Shown one piece after another: positions 8,206-16,753 of a stretch of 55,152 bases of DNA. Positions within the stretch are counted from its first letter, which is position 1, and every line of letters starts with the position of its first letter. The stretch spans positions 205,477 through 260,628 of the forward strand of contig JABMLG010000008.1 of the NCBI GenBank assembly GCA_013204985.1, given 5' to 3'. Position numbers and translations under genes: made by a program. The notes beneath the pieces were generated by a model, which worked only from the letters and a program-made list of their open reading frames with translations, made no database searches and was not told the DNA's origin. This DNA comes from Microbacteriaceae bacterium VKM Ac-2855 (GTDB lineage: Bacteria > Actinomycetota > Actinomycetes > Actinomycetales > Microbacteriaceae).

Positions 8206-8637
8206 ATGTCCGTTCCGCAACTCCTCACAAGCACCGTCTTCCGACTCGGAGTCCTGGGCGCTCGGTGGGAGGACGCCTTCGCCCGCTCGATCGCGACGGA
8301 GGGCATCCGACCCAAGCACGTGGCCGTCCTTGCTCTGCTTCGCGAGGGCGTGCCGCGAACACAACAGGATCTTGCGGTCATGATGGGAGTCGGCCCGAGT
8401 CTCGTGGTAGCTCTGGCCACCGACCTCGAGACCAGCGGGGCGATAGTCCGTGAGCGTGACTCCTCCGATCGACGGCGACAGCAACTGCGACTCACCCCGG
8501 CCGGCGAATCATTGCTGGAGCGGTGCGAGATGGCCATGTCACGGCTCGACGCCGTCGTCGCCGACGCTCTCGGGCGCCGCGCAACAGACCTCGACGCAGC
8601 TCTCGCCGCGCTCGAAGGAGTCCAGCGTCCCGGCTGA
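8206..8637 (+). CDS. MarR-family transcriptional regulator
   Basis: A 143-aa winged-helix regulator. The recognition region is RTQQDLAVMMGVGPSLVVALATDLE (about 60-84, read in pieces), and the wing RERDSSDRRRQQLRLT is typical of MarR. Such proteins usually repress a divergent gene until a small phenolic or other ligand binds. The ATG at 8206 has no strong ribosome binding site; a TAGCAT -10-like hexamer lies about 8 bp upstream, so the mRNA may be leaderless. The last codons and stop fall inside the right copy of the 231-bp repeat, so the C-terminus may have been trimmed at the insertion junction. It likely controls the divergent membrane protein. Confidence 0.85.
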   Translation: MSVPQLLTSTVFRLGVLGARWEDAFARSIATEGIRPKHVAVLALLREGVPRTQQDLAVMMGVGPSLVVALATDLETSGAIVRERDSSDRRRQQLRLTPAGESLLERCEMAMSRLDAVVADALGRRATDLDAALAALEGVQRPG

Positions 8638-8861
8638 TGCGGGATGAGTCCGGCGGCGGCGTTGACGACGATGAGAACGAGCGAACCGATCGTGGCCGCA
8701 GCGCGGGAGGTCATGCTCGGGATGGCGATGATCTCCCGCACGTTCACCGTCATCGCGACGATGATCAAACCGGCCAGCGCACCCGCCGCTCCCGCGGTAG
8801 CGACGAAGAAGTCACTCCACCCGTCGATCACGTCGACCTCCCGACATCGCGGCGTTCACGG
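8631..8861. repeat. 231-bp direct repeat, right copy
   Basis: Direct repeat of 7407-7637 with a single mismatch. It starts within the last codons of marR and ends upstream of the truncated membrane-protein copy. Near-identity points to a recent event. Confidence 0.95.
8638..8831 (-). pseudogene. Truncated duplicate of the four-helix membrane protein
   Basis: A GTG start at 8831 with the same GGGAGG ribosome binding site begins a reading frame identical to the first 67 residues of the 7122-7607 gene. It then loses similarity at the marR 3' end and continues as antisense of marR. The frame stays open by chance into the membrane-protein gene beyond, but a functional fusion is unlikely. Confidence 0.75.
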
Positions 8862-9140
8862 ACGTACCGCTCCCTGCTGACCAGCGGTATCACCGCGGCA
8901 CGGATGAGATCGCGCTATCGAGGTCGAGCAGGAAGATCCGGATCAGTTCGCACGGGTGCGGCCACCCGACGGCATCTGCATCGCACCACTCTCGACTGCG
9001 AGCATCGGCCCGAGCAGTGTGGCCGTTCTGGGGGCGACGGCGTGGGGCTGGACGGAGTAGTTTCCGCACCAACGGGCGATGAGGTCCGAGCGGGTGCGTG
9101 ATGCGACCGTGGGCCTGAGCGTCCTTCTGAGGAGGGTCGC

Positions 9141-12100
9141 GTGGATGTACGAGAGGCTTTCAGGGAGCTTGGGGAGCTCCCGACTCGATGGTCGATCGGC
9201 GATGCCGAACTCGAGATCGATGTCGCCCTGCTCTCCGGCGGGGATGTGGATCGGGAGACCCGCATCATCCGCGGCGTCTCGGGTCGCGCGTGGACCACGA
9301 TCCCGTGCGCTCGTCCGCGGCTGCTGGGCCCTGAGCGGGCGGTGCGAGACGGTCGCGGTTTTCTGCACGCCGTCGAAGTGGTCGATGATCTCGTGCATCC
9401 CGAGACTCAGATCCTGCTCGCCGCCGCGCGCAGGGTGCGCGCGGATGCACAGCTCGGCGAGACGGTCACGGTGTCGTTCGACGCCGATCGCGCGGACCTG
9501 CGCCGGCTGCTCGAGCACGGAGCGGGGATCGGCGACCTCGTCGACGCCGACTCGCCGAGGTCGCGGTTCGCGGTCGAGTTCGACGATCTGACCGTCGATG
9601 CGTCCGATGCTCGCCTCGGCCGCGTCACCGGCGGCATCGCCCGGTACATCGATGAGCGCTCCCATCCCGTGGAGATCTGCATCGAGGGCTTCACTCTCGT
9701 TCTCGCCTCGATCGTGTTCGACCCGCGGCGCAGCACCGCCGAAGCATCGGTGCGTCTGCCCGACGGCGTGGTCGACGCCGTGTCCTGTGGGCCCGCGATG
9801 CTCGATCTCGGTTCCATCCGCCTCTCGCCGCGATGCGATTACTACATCGATCGGCCGGACCTCGCCTTCGGCCCCTGGCTGGTCGGCGACACGGGGGTGA
9901 TCATCGAGGGCACCGGCTGCGTGCTCGATCTCAGCAACCTGCGCAGCCCCAGCCCCCTGCCACCGCCCTGGCGCGGACTGCTGCTGCACGCCGGGCGGGC
10001 ATCGGGGGCCGAGCGGGTGCCGGAGCCGTGCAATTCCGGCTATCTGCGGGGCGAGTACACCTTCTCGGACGCCGTTGTGATCGCCACCGGGTTCGCCGGC
10101 CTGCTCGAGCTTGCGACGCCGATGGGTTTCACCGCGATCAATCCGTTCGGTCAAGGCTTCGCCATGGTCGCCGGCGCACTACAGCTGGATCGCAGCGAGG
10201 TCGCCGCAGGATGGTTCCGCGGCGAGACGGAGCTTCTCGTCGACGCCGTCTGCGAGGGCGCCCCCGGCAACGTGGTGCGAGTCGAGCTGCCTCACGTCTC
10301 GGTGCAGCCCGATCTGGACCTCACCGCGATTCTGGATCACGGTGGGCGGGAGGTGTCGTGGGGCGAACTGACCCGGCACGGCGAGGAGGCGGTCGTCTGG
10401 CGATCGCGGCCCACCGCCGGCTTCCTGTACCTGCCGGCGGGCGCAGTGGCGACGTATTCTCCGGTCGCCGCAGGCCCGTTCGTGCCCGTCAGCATCTCAG
10501 CGGGATGGAGTGGGAGTCTGCCCGAATTGGAGGCGAACGGTGTCTCCGGGGTGACTTTCGCAGCGATGGGATCCGTGTCCGTCGCGTCGCCGGACGTGCC
10601 GGGCAGCGCCCTCGCTCCGCTGGAGCTGGACGACGTCGTCGGCTGGCTGCGCGTCGGTGCGGCGGGCGTCGACGGCGAGCTGTTCCGCTTCAACATGCAG
10701 CTGCGGAGGGAGGTGGGGGAGCGGGCGCGGACCGGATACGTCGGCGTGACGGCATTCGACGTGACGCTGTTCGCTCATGAACGGCAGAACCTGATCGCAC
10801 AACTCGTGACCAGCGCCGCTTACGACTCGCACATCAGCGGTTGGCTGCACATCCCGGCACCGACCGACCTGATGGAGCTTCCGTTCGAACATCTCACGTT
10901 CACCTCGACCGGAAGCATCGTGGGCGGCGACATCGTGCTGCCGCCGGGAGGGTTACCGCTCGCCTACTGGGACGTCCAGCTCGTGCCGACCAGCCCGACT
11001 GCTCCGGCCGGTGTCCTGAGCGTGCGCACGGGCCGGATCCTGTTCACGGCCGCGGCCATCGCAGAACCCGAGCATTTTGCGCGCCCGCTCGGACTCACCT
11101 GGGGTGAGATGCTCGCGAACGGTGCGCTCGGCGAGCTGTACCTTGATTTCGCCGACTGGGGCCAGCGCTTCGACGGCCTGGTCTTCCATCCGGCGGAGGT
11201 GACGCTGTCCTCCTACATCCCGGGCGATCCGTTCGCGTACCTGGGCGTATCGGGTGACGTGGTGTTCCCGTTCTTCGGGGTCCATCACGTCAATGTCCGC
11301 GACGCGATCGGGGATCCGACCGTGATGCGCCCGTTCCCGCGACACGTCACCGTGCCCGCCTCGGCGATCACGCCGCACGGTCACACGACGGAACTCGCCT
11401 TGGCGGGCACCTGGTACGACGTGAACACGGCCGAGCTGGCGCGCTTCGACTGCCCGGAGATGCAGGTCGGCTACAACGAGGGAAGCCAGGACGGTTTCAT
11501 CGGCACGGGTGGCGCGGTGCTGTCCTTCCTGCACTCGGATCCGCTCGCGACCACCGTCGAGATCCACAGCGATGCGACCGATATCCGCTTCACTTCGGAG
11601 CAGGCCCACGATCTGGACCTCAGCGTGATCGCCCGCCTCGGCGCCCTCGGACAGATAGCCGGGAATCTCCGGATCGAGGGCCCGACGCTGCGCAGTATGA
11701 CCGTCTACGGCATGTTCGAGCAGAGCGTCGCGGTCGGGATCTTCGGGCCCAAGGCGGGCTATGAGGTCGAGGTGAACGTCACGGTGACGCCCACATCCTT
11801 CGACTTCTACGCCGCCGGCGACATGATGCTCTCCCTCGCTCTCGTCGAGATCGAGGCCTCCGCCACCGTGCACCTGCTCTTCGACTTCGCAGCCGGCACG
11901 GCGGAGGGCGAGCTGATTGGTCGCATCGACTGCGATGCCGTCGTCGCGGGACTCTCGGGGGAGGGGCAGCTGACCTGGTTCGTCGGGCCGACGATGCAGT
12001 ACCTGCAGGGTCGTCTGAAGGTCACGGTGTTCACTCTGGTCGCCGGAGCGACGCTCGAGGGCGGCTTCTTCCTCGGCAACGACACCCCGCGGGAGCTCGC

Positions 12101-12527
12101 CTGGGTGTTGGAGACCACGGATCCGAAATTCGGGATGTCACGCGCTCTGCTGCCGAAGAAGATCACCGGGGTCTACGGCTACGGTCGGGCGTCGTTCGCG
12201 GTGAACTACTACGTGATCGGCGGTGGTGTGGACATCTTCGTCGGAGTGGGCGCTTTCAGCGGTCCCGTCCAGACGGGCGGCCCGCTCGCCGGGATCACCG
12301 GCGCCGGCCCGCTGCCGTTCGTCGTGGGCGCGTGCGGCATCAACGTGCACGGTGAGATCCTCGGCGGCCTGGTGAGCGCGTCCGCATGGGCGACCCTCGC
12401 CATCCGCGGGCCCGCACCGCTCTACTTCGAGGGGACGTTCGGTCTGCGCGGCTGCGTGGCCTGGGTGCTCTGCGCCTCCGTCGACATCTCCGCGCGCTAC
12501 AGCGACAGCGGATTCGAACTCTCGTGA
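9141..12527 (+). CDS. Large beta-rich protein of unknown function (first gene of a three-gene cluster)
   Basis: An 1128-aa protein I do not recognise. There is no signal peptide, no clear membrane helix and no catalytic motif. Predicted structure is almost all beta strand. The first 900 residues read like a series of beta-sandwich units. The last roughly 250 residues contain short alternating polar/hydrophobic strands rich in Gly (YGYGRASFAVNYYVIGGGV, VGVGAFSGPVQTGG) resembling a beta-sheet wall or shell. Cysteines cluster near the C-terminus (GACGINVHG, RGCVAWVLCASVD). The GTG start is preceded by GAGGAGGG at 6 nt. The fibronectin-III gene begins 24 bp downstream, so co-expression is expected. 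It could be a structural or fibre-like component or an export-independent adhesin; this is inference. Confidence 0.75.
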   Translation: MDVREAFRELGELPTRWSIGDAELEIDVALLSGGDVDRETRIIRGVSGRAWTTIPCARPRLLGPERAVRDGRGFLHAVEVVDDLVHPETQILLAAARRVRADAQLGETVTVSFDADRADLRRLLEHGAGIGDLVDADSPRSRFAVEFDDLTVDASDARLGRVTGGIARYIDERSHPVEICIEGFTLVLASIVFDPRRSTAEASVRLPDGVVDAVSCGPAMLDLGSIRLSPRCDYYIDRPDLAFGPWLVGDTGVIIEGTGCVLDLSNLRSPSPLPPPWRGLLLHAGRASGAERVPEPCNSGYLRGEYTFSDAVVIATGFAGLLELATPMGFTAINPFGQGFAMVAGALQLDRSEVAAGWFRGETELLVDAVCEGAPGNVVRVELPHVSVQPDLDLTAILDHGGREVSWGELTRHGEEAVVWRSRPTAGFLYLPAGAVATYSPVAAGPFVPVSISAGWSGSLPELEANGVSGVTFAAMGSVSVASPDVPGSALAPLELDDVVGWLRVGAAGVDGELFRFNMQLRREVGERARTGYVGVTAFDVTLFAHERQNLIAQLVTSAAYDSHISGWLHIPAPTDLMELPFEHLTFTSTGSIVGGDIVLPPGGLPLAYWDVQLVPTSPTAPAGVLSVRTGRILFTAAAIAEPEHFARPLGLTWGEMLANGALGELYLDFADWGQRFDGLVFHPAEVTLSSYIPGDPFAYLGVSGDVVFPFFGVHHVNVRDAIGDPTVMRPFPRHVTVPASAITPHGHTTELALAGTWYDVNTAELARFDCPEMQVGYNEGSQDGFIGTGGAVLSFLHSDPLATTVEIHSDATDIRFTSEQAHDLDLSVIARLGALGQIAGNLRIEGPTLRSMTVYGMFEQSVAVGIFGPKAGYEVEVNVTVTPTSFDFYAAGDMMLSLALVEIEASATVHLLFDFAAGTAEGELIGRIDCDAVVAGLSGEGQLTWFVGPTMQYLQGRLKVTVFTLVAGATLEGGFFLGNDTPRELAWVLETTDPKFGMSRALLPKKITGVYGYGRASFAVNYYVIGGGVDIFVGVGAFSGPVQTGGPLAGITGAGPLPFVVGACGINVHGEILGGLVSASAWATLAIRGPAPLYFEGTFGLRGCVAWVLCASVDISARYSDSGFELS

Positions 12528-12551
12528 ACTCGACGACACCCGGGAGATGAC

Positions 12552-14939
12552 ATGGCCGACGACATCGCACTGCTGCAGACCACCTCGAGCGAGGTAGGGC
12601 CGGATGGGGTCGCCTCCGTCGTGCTCCGTTGGGAGAGCGTCGGCGAGGTGGTCGGATACCAGCTGCGTCGGCGGCCGATCGGTGCGCCTGCGAGCGAGGC
12701 CGTTCCCGTCGGCGGTGTGGTGCGGCTGCCCCGGTCGGCCGACGAGCTGCGCGCTGCCGTCGCGCCGGGGTCTCCCGGCTGGGATGAGCTCACCCGAACG
12801 CTCACGGCCGCGACGCCCGGTGCTCCGGGGACGGTCCCCGTCACCGTCGATCCCGCCGCCGCGTTCGAGCGCGGGCTGACCGGCGCCGAGGAACGTTTCA
12901 TCCGTGCGGGAGCGCAGGCGAGCCTCACCCTGGGCCGCGTTGCGGGGCTCGCTTTCGTCGACGCTGATCTGCCTGGCGGGGCCGAGCTGCTGTACGAGCT
13001 GCACGGGGTCCGCTCGGATGACAGCTCGCTGGTCCTCGCGAGTGACGTGTCCGTCATCGTCGGTGCCGTCGATCTCGCCGCGCCGCCGCAGGGGTTGCGG
13101 GTGCAGATCGGCGACCGGCGCGTGCTGCTGCTGTGGAACCGCAACCCGAAGGGCGCGGTGACCTATCTCGTGCAGCGCGCGGCGACCTCCGCCGGCCCCT
13201 TCGCGCAGGTGAATCCGCTGCCCGTCGCCTATGACATGACGGAGGGGATCGACGGGACGCCGTTGCCCTTCGAGCAGCCCGGATTCCTCGACGTCGGGGC
13301 GTGGGATGCGGACGGCCTGCCGGTCGCGCACCCTGTGGCGGGTGCTCCCGTTGCGGGTCCGGACACGGGCACGACGTACTGGTACCGCGTCGCCGCCCGC
13401 GACACCCTCGACCGGGTGGGCGCGTGGTCGACGCCGGTCGCGGCGGCGCCCGTGCGCTCCCTCGCGCCGATGGCGCCGGATGAGCTCGTCGTGCGCCCGA
13501 CTCCCGCCGCGACGGGTCTGGTGCTGGAGTGGCGGACGGTGCTGCGGAATGTGGAGAACCATCGGCTCGTCGACCGCACGTTGCCGGATCCGACCCAGAC
13601 CTCGCTCGTCTACCGCGCGGTCGCCCGCGCCGACCTGGAGGATATCGACGGTCTCGCCGCGCATCTGGTGGCGATGCCGACGGTGATCGGAGCGTCGAAC
13701 CCCGCGGTCGCCGTGCAGACGTGGACGGATACCGATCCCGTACTCGTGCCGCCGTACGGCACACAGCCCTTCTTCTATCGGCTGCGCGTCGTCGACGCGT
13801 TCGGGATCCTCAGCGCTCCATCGGCGATCGTTGCTGCTACTGTTCCGGACACCACGCCGCCCGGCCCGACCGACATCATCGCCGCGACAGGTGCGGCCGA
13901 TCGTATTCGCGTCGAGTGGAAGGGTAATCCGGAGCCGGATGTCGGCGGATACCAGATCTACCGCGGGCTCTGCGACCGCGGCTACGTGTACGTCCCGGGC
14001 GTCGTGCGCGTGCCGGGGCAGGAGGGGCCGGACCGCAGCCGGTACCGCTGCGACATGACCCTGGTCGGCGACGTACCGGTCGGAGAAGCCGCCTCGCGTC
14101 TGTTCCTCCAGGGAGTGATCTACTTCGAGGACACCAGCGTGCCCGCGAACTCGCCGCTCTGCTACGCCTACTGGGTGCGCGCCTACGACCATTCCGGCAA
14201 TCTTTACGCGGGTGAGGACGCCGCGTGTCCGAAGCCGGGGGAGTACGTGTGCGCGGCCCTTCACGAGAAGACCCCGCCCCGAGCCCCGGTGGTGACGGCG
14301 ATGCGCGCGCGCAATCGGGCGGTGGAACTCGAATGGATCGGCGCGCCCGAGCCGGACCTGCACGCGTTCCACGTCTACCGCTCGGACACCGAGGCCGACT
14401 CGGGTCGCTTCGTGGCGTGCGTGTTCACCGACGGATCCGTGCAGGCGACCCCGTGGGCCGGGGTCGTGCCCTCGTGTTCGGCGGTACCCGTGGTGGCCGA
14501 CCCGCTGGCCGCCCACGGTGTCTTCACCGACCACGATGTCGAGCCGCACCTCGTCCAGTGGTACCGCGTCTCGGCACTGGACTGGTTGGGCAACGAGAGC
14601 GATGCGGCAGCGATCGAGAACATCCCGTCGAGTTCCACCTTCACCTATAGGAGCGATCGCCCGGCGACGCCCACCGTGCATGCGGCGACCATCGATCAGG
14701 GCACCTGCGGGCTCGCGGTGGAGTGGGATGCACTCGCGAACGCGGCGGACCTACGCGGGTTCGTCGTCTTCCGCGCCGCGGTCGGCAAGCCGTATCGCCA
14801 AGTCTCGGGCGTCGTGACCGGCCTCGGCTTCGTCGATGAATCCGCCCGCCGTGGGGTCGACTACACCTACCGCGTGCAGTCCGTCGACCTCGCCGGCACC
14901 CTGTCCGAACCTTCCGCGCCGGTGCTGAACCGGTACTGA
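12552..14939 (+). CDS. Fibronectin type III repeat protein
   Basis: A 795-aa protein with about six FnIII-like domains: roughly 1-110, 175-305, 310-430, 435-575, 580-710 and 715-795. Later repeats show the usual pattern: TPPGPTDI or TPPRAPVV linker, VEWKGNPEPDVGGYQIYR or LEWIGAPEPDLHAFHVYR, then YWVRAYDHSGN or YRVSALDWLGN. There is no signal peptide, sortase signal or transmembrane helix, which is unusual for FnIII proteins that normally act outside the cell. GGGAGA precedes the ATG. It sits between the 1128-aa protein (24 bp) and the papain-like protein (14 bp), so the three probably form one complex or pathway. Confidence 0.85.
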   Translation: MADDIALLQTTSSEVGPDGVASVVLRWESVGEVVGYQLRRRPIGAPASEAVPVGGVVRLPRSADELRAAVAPGSPGWDELTRTLTAATPGAPGTVPVTVDPAAAFERGLTGAEERFIRAGAQASLTLGRVAGLAFVDADLPGGAELLYELHGVRSDDSSLVLASDVSVIVGAVDLAAPPQGLRVQIGDRRVLLLWNRNPKGAVTYLVQRAATSAGPFAQVNPLPVAYDMTEGIDGTPLPFEQPGFLDVGAWDADGLPVAHPVAGAPVAGPDTGTTYWYRVAARDTLDRVGAWSTPVAAAPVRSLAPMAPDELVVRPTPAATGLVLEWRTVLRNVENHRLVDRTLPDPTQTSLVYRAVARADLEDIDGLAAHLVAMPTVIGASNPAVAVQTWTDTDPVLVPPYGTQPFFYRLRVVDAFGILSAPSAIVAATVPDTTPPGPTDIIAATGAADRIRVEWKGNPEPDVGGYQIYRGLCDRGYVYVPGVVRVPGQEGPDRSRYRCDMTLVGDVPVGEAASRLFLQGVIYFEDTSVPANSPLCYAYWVRAYDHSGNLYAGEDAACPKPGEYVCAALHEKTPPRAPVVTAMRARNRAVELEWIGAPEPDLHAFHVYRSDTEADSGRFVACVFTDGSVQATPWAGVVPSCSAVPVVADPLAAHGVFTDHDVEPHLVQWYRVSALDWLGNESDAAAIENIPSSSTFTYRSDRPATPTVHAATIDQGTCGLAVEWDALANAADLRGFVVFRAAVGKPYRQVSGVVTGLGFVDESARRGVDYTYRVQSVDLAGTLSEPSAPVLNRY

Positions 14940-14953
14940 CAGAGAGAGCCATC

Positions 14954-16456
14954 ATGGGCATCCTCGACACCTTCGACCCGCGGCGTGACGGCTGGTCGTT
15001 CCAGAATTTCACCACCACCGATCTCAGCTGGGACGTCTACCGGCGCAGCTACCTTGCCATCAACCCGTCCAAGAGTGCGGCGTCGCCGCTCGACCTCGCC
15101 TTCTACGAGATCTTCACGGGCTGCGCGAAGCACGGCAACTGCGGCGGGATGTCGGTGCTCGCGCTCACGCTGTTCCGTTTCGGCGGCTACCTCGGCTACG
15201 GTTCGCCCGCGTACTTCTACGGCGGCGGATCCGACCTCCGCGGGGTGAAAGGTCCGGCGCGGGCGGATCTCGCCGAGGCGCTGAACATCATGCAGGCTCG
15301 GCAGTTCAGCGCCACCGGCATCCGCAACTTCGTCGACGTGGTCAAGGCCGGCCAGCTCAACGACGCCGTCGCCGCTTACGCCCGGATCGAGAGCGGCTTG
15401 GCCAGCGGCGATTACCACGTGCTCTCGCTCGCGAACAGCCTGTTCGGCGAGGCAGCGCACACGGTCATCCCGTACCGGGCCGAAATCGTCGCAGGAGTGC
15501 GCCGACTGTGGCTGTGGGACCCGAACCGGCCGTACGACGACTTCCCGAAGCACTACGACCAAGCGAAGAACCGGATCGACATCACCGGGCCTACGGCCTG
15601 GAGTTACGACCAGAACGCCGCGGGGTACTCGGGCGGCCGCGTCTACCAGGGCTCCAACGCCGGCTGGTGCTTCGCGATCCCCACGTCACTCATCCGGCAC
15701 AAAGCGCGTCAGCCGATCAGTGTCGGTTTCGATCTCACCAACGCGTTCAACCTCCTGTTCGTCAGTAACACGGGGGCCGTCACCCAGATCGAGGACGACG
15801 ACGGTCGGCGTCTTTTCGCCGGCCCCGACACCGGGGCCCCGGAACCCGACCGAGGCCGCCGGATCGAGGGTGTGTACCCGTGGCCGCGTTCGGGGGCGGG
15901 TTCGCGGGCGAGCGATGGCGAGCTGTTCATCCTCGAGCGACCGCCGGACAGCGCCCCGGTCACCCTCACCGTCCGCGGCGCGGATTATCGGCTGCGCCAC
16001 CTCGGCGGGGATCGACTCATCGATATCGCAGCGCGCGGCGCGGACGGCCAGGACAGCATCCGGCTGGAAGCGACACGCACGTCACCCGTGGTCGAGGTGC
16101 GCACATCCGCCGACGAACGACACTTCGACGTCCAGCACGTCCGCGCCGATGGACCCCACCGGTGGGAGGGGGTGAAGGTCAGAGACGTTTCTGTAACGGA
16201 CGACGCCCTCCGCGTGCACATCTCCCACTCCGACGTCGGGATCGGATCCGTCGAGGTCTCCTCCGGACACGAGCGCCGCGGCATCGGCGTCGAATTCGAA
16301 CGATTCCACGAGGATCGACTGACGGTCGCGGCGCTCCGCCACCAGCGGATCGCTGTCGACGGTGTGCTCAGGGCACGCCCGGCGCGATTCGTTGCACAGG
16401 AGCGGGATGCGGACGGTGCTACTGACGAGGTCGAACCGACGGTCGTCAGGTTCTGA
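14954..16456 (+). CDS. Papain-like cysteine peptidase/transglutaminase-fold protein
   Basis: A 500-aa protein. The N-terminal roughly 210 residues carry a papain-like arrangement in order: CAKHGNCGGMS with the likely nucleophile Cys63 (Cys57 also present), EAAHTVIPY with His169, and LWLWDPNRPYD with Asp189/Asn191. This is a C-H-D/N triad as seen in C39-like and related cysteine hydrolases. Residues about 265-500 look like beta-sandwich material of unknown type (ISVGFDLTNAFNLLFVSNTG and onward). No signal peptide is present. The AGAGAGAG region supports the ATG at 14954. Third gene of the cluster; it could process the partner proteins, act as an effector, or crosslink. The enzymatic call is by motif only. 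Confidence 0.65.
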   Translation: MGILDTFDPRRDGWSFQNFTTTDLSWDVYRRSYLAINPSKSAASPLDLAFYEIFTGCAKHGNCGGMSVLALTLFRFGGYLGYGSPAYFYGGGSDLRGVKGPARADLAEALNIMQARQFSATGIRNFVDVVKAGQLNDAVAAYARIESGLASGDYHVLSLANSLFGEAAHTVIPYRAEIVAGVRRLWLWDPNRPYDDFPKHYDQAKNRIDITGPTAWSYDQNAAGYSGGRVYQGSNAGWCFAIPTSLIRHKARQPISVGFDLTNAFNLLFVSNTGAVTQIEDDDGRRLFAGPDTGAPEPDRGRRIEGVYPWPRSGAGSRASDGELFILERPPDSAPVTLTVRGADYRLRHLGGDRLIDIAARGADGQDSIRLEATRTSPVVEVRTSADERHFDVQHVRADGPHRWEGVKVRDVSVTDDALRVHISHSDVGIGSVEVSSGHERRGIGVEFERFHEDRLTVAALRHQRIAVDGVLRARPARFVAQERDADGATDEVEPTVVRF

Positions 16457-16566
16457 CCGTGACGTATCCGACGTCGGTGGCCTGTTCATCGCGTCCGTGT
16501 TGCGTTGGTCCCTGCTGAGGTTGCTGCTTTCGTCGGGCAGGAGCGCGCAGCTTCGCTCAGTGGCTG

Positions 16567-16634
16567 CACAACTTCGGCTGAGAGCGTCGCTCAGCGCTGA
16601 TGGGCGCTGACGGCCTCTCTCAACCGAAGTTGTG
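16567..16634. terminator. Long inverted repeat, probable bidirectional terminator
   Basis: The arms CACAACTTCGGCTGAGAG (16567-16584) and its complement at 16617-16634 pair at 17 of 18 positions. A nested TCAGCGC/GCGCTGA stem with a 6-nt loop lies inside. It sits in the gap between two convergent genes, as expected of a shared terminator. The rest of the 16457-16753 gap has no gene. Confidence 0.6.
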
Positions 16635-16753
16635 TCCGGCGCGCGATGTCAGCGGGCCGTGGTGACGGGTGAGTGTCGCCGTGCCGGCACACGCAGCGCG
16701 TCCGGCTGGCCGCCTCAACTCCGACGAGACCGCCGACCGTGCTGCCTCGCCGT

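Noticed and set aside
7632-8831. A continuous 399-aa minus-strand frame joining the truncated membrane-protein copy to the small membrane protein
   Set aside because: The middle is antisense to marR and has no protein-like pattern; the join is a GC-rich accident of the duplication.
12138-14681. An 847-aa minus-strand open frame opposite the FnIII gene
   Set aside because: Arg/His/Gly-rich shadow composition with no domain; the plus-strand FnIII protein is clearly real.
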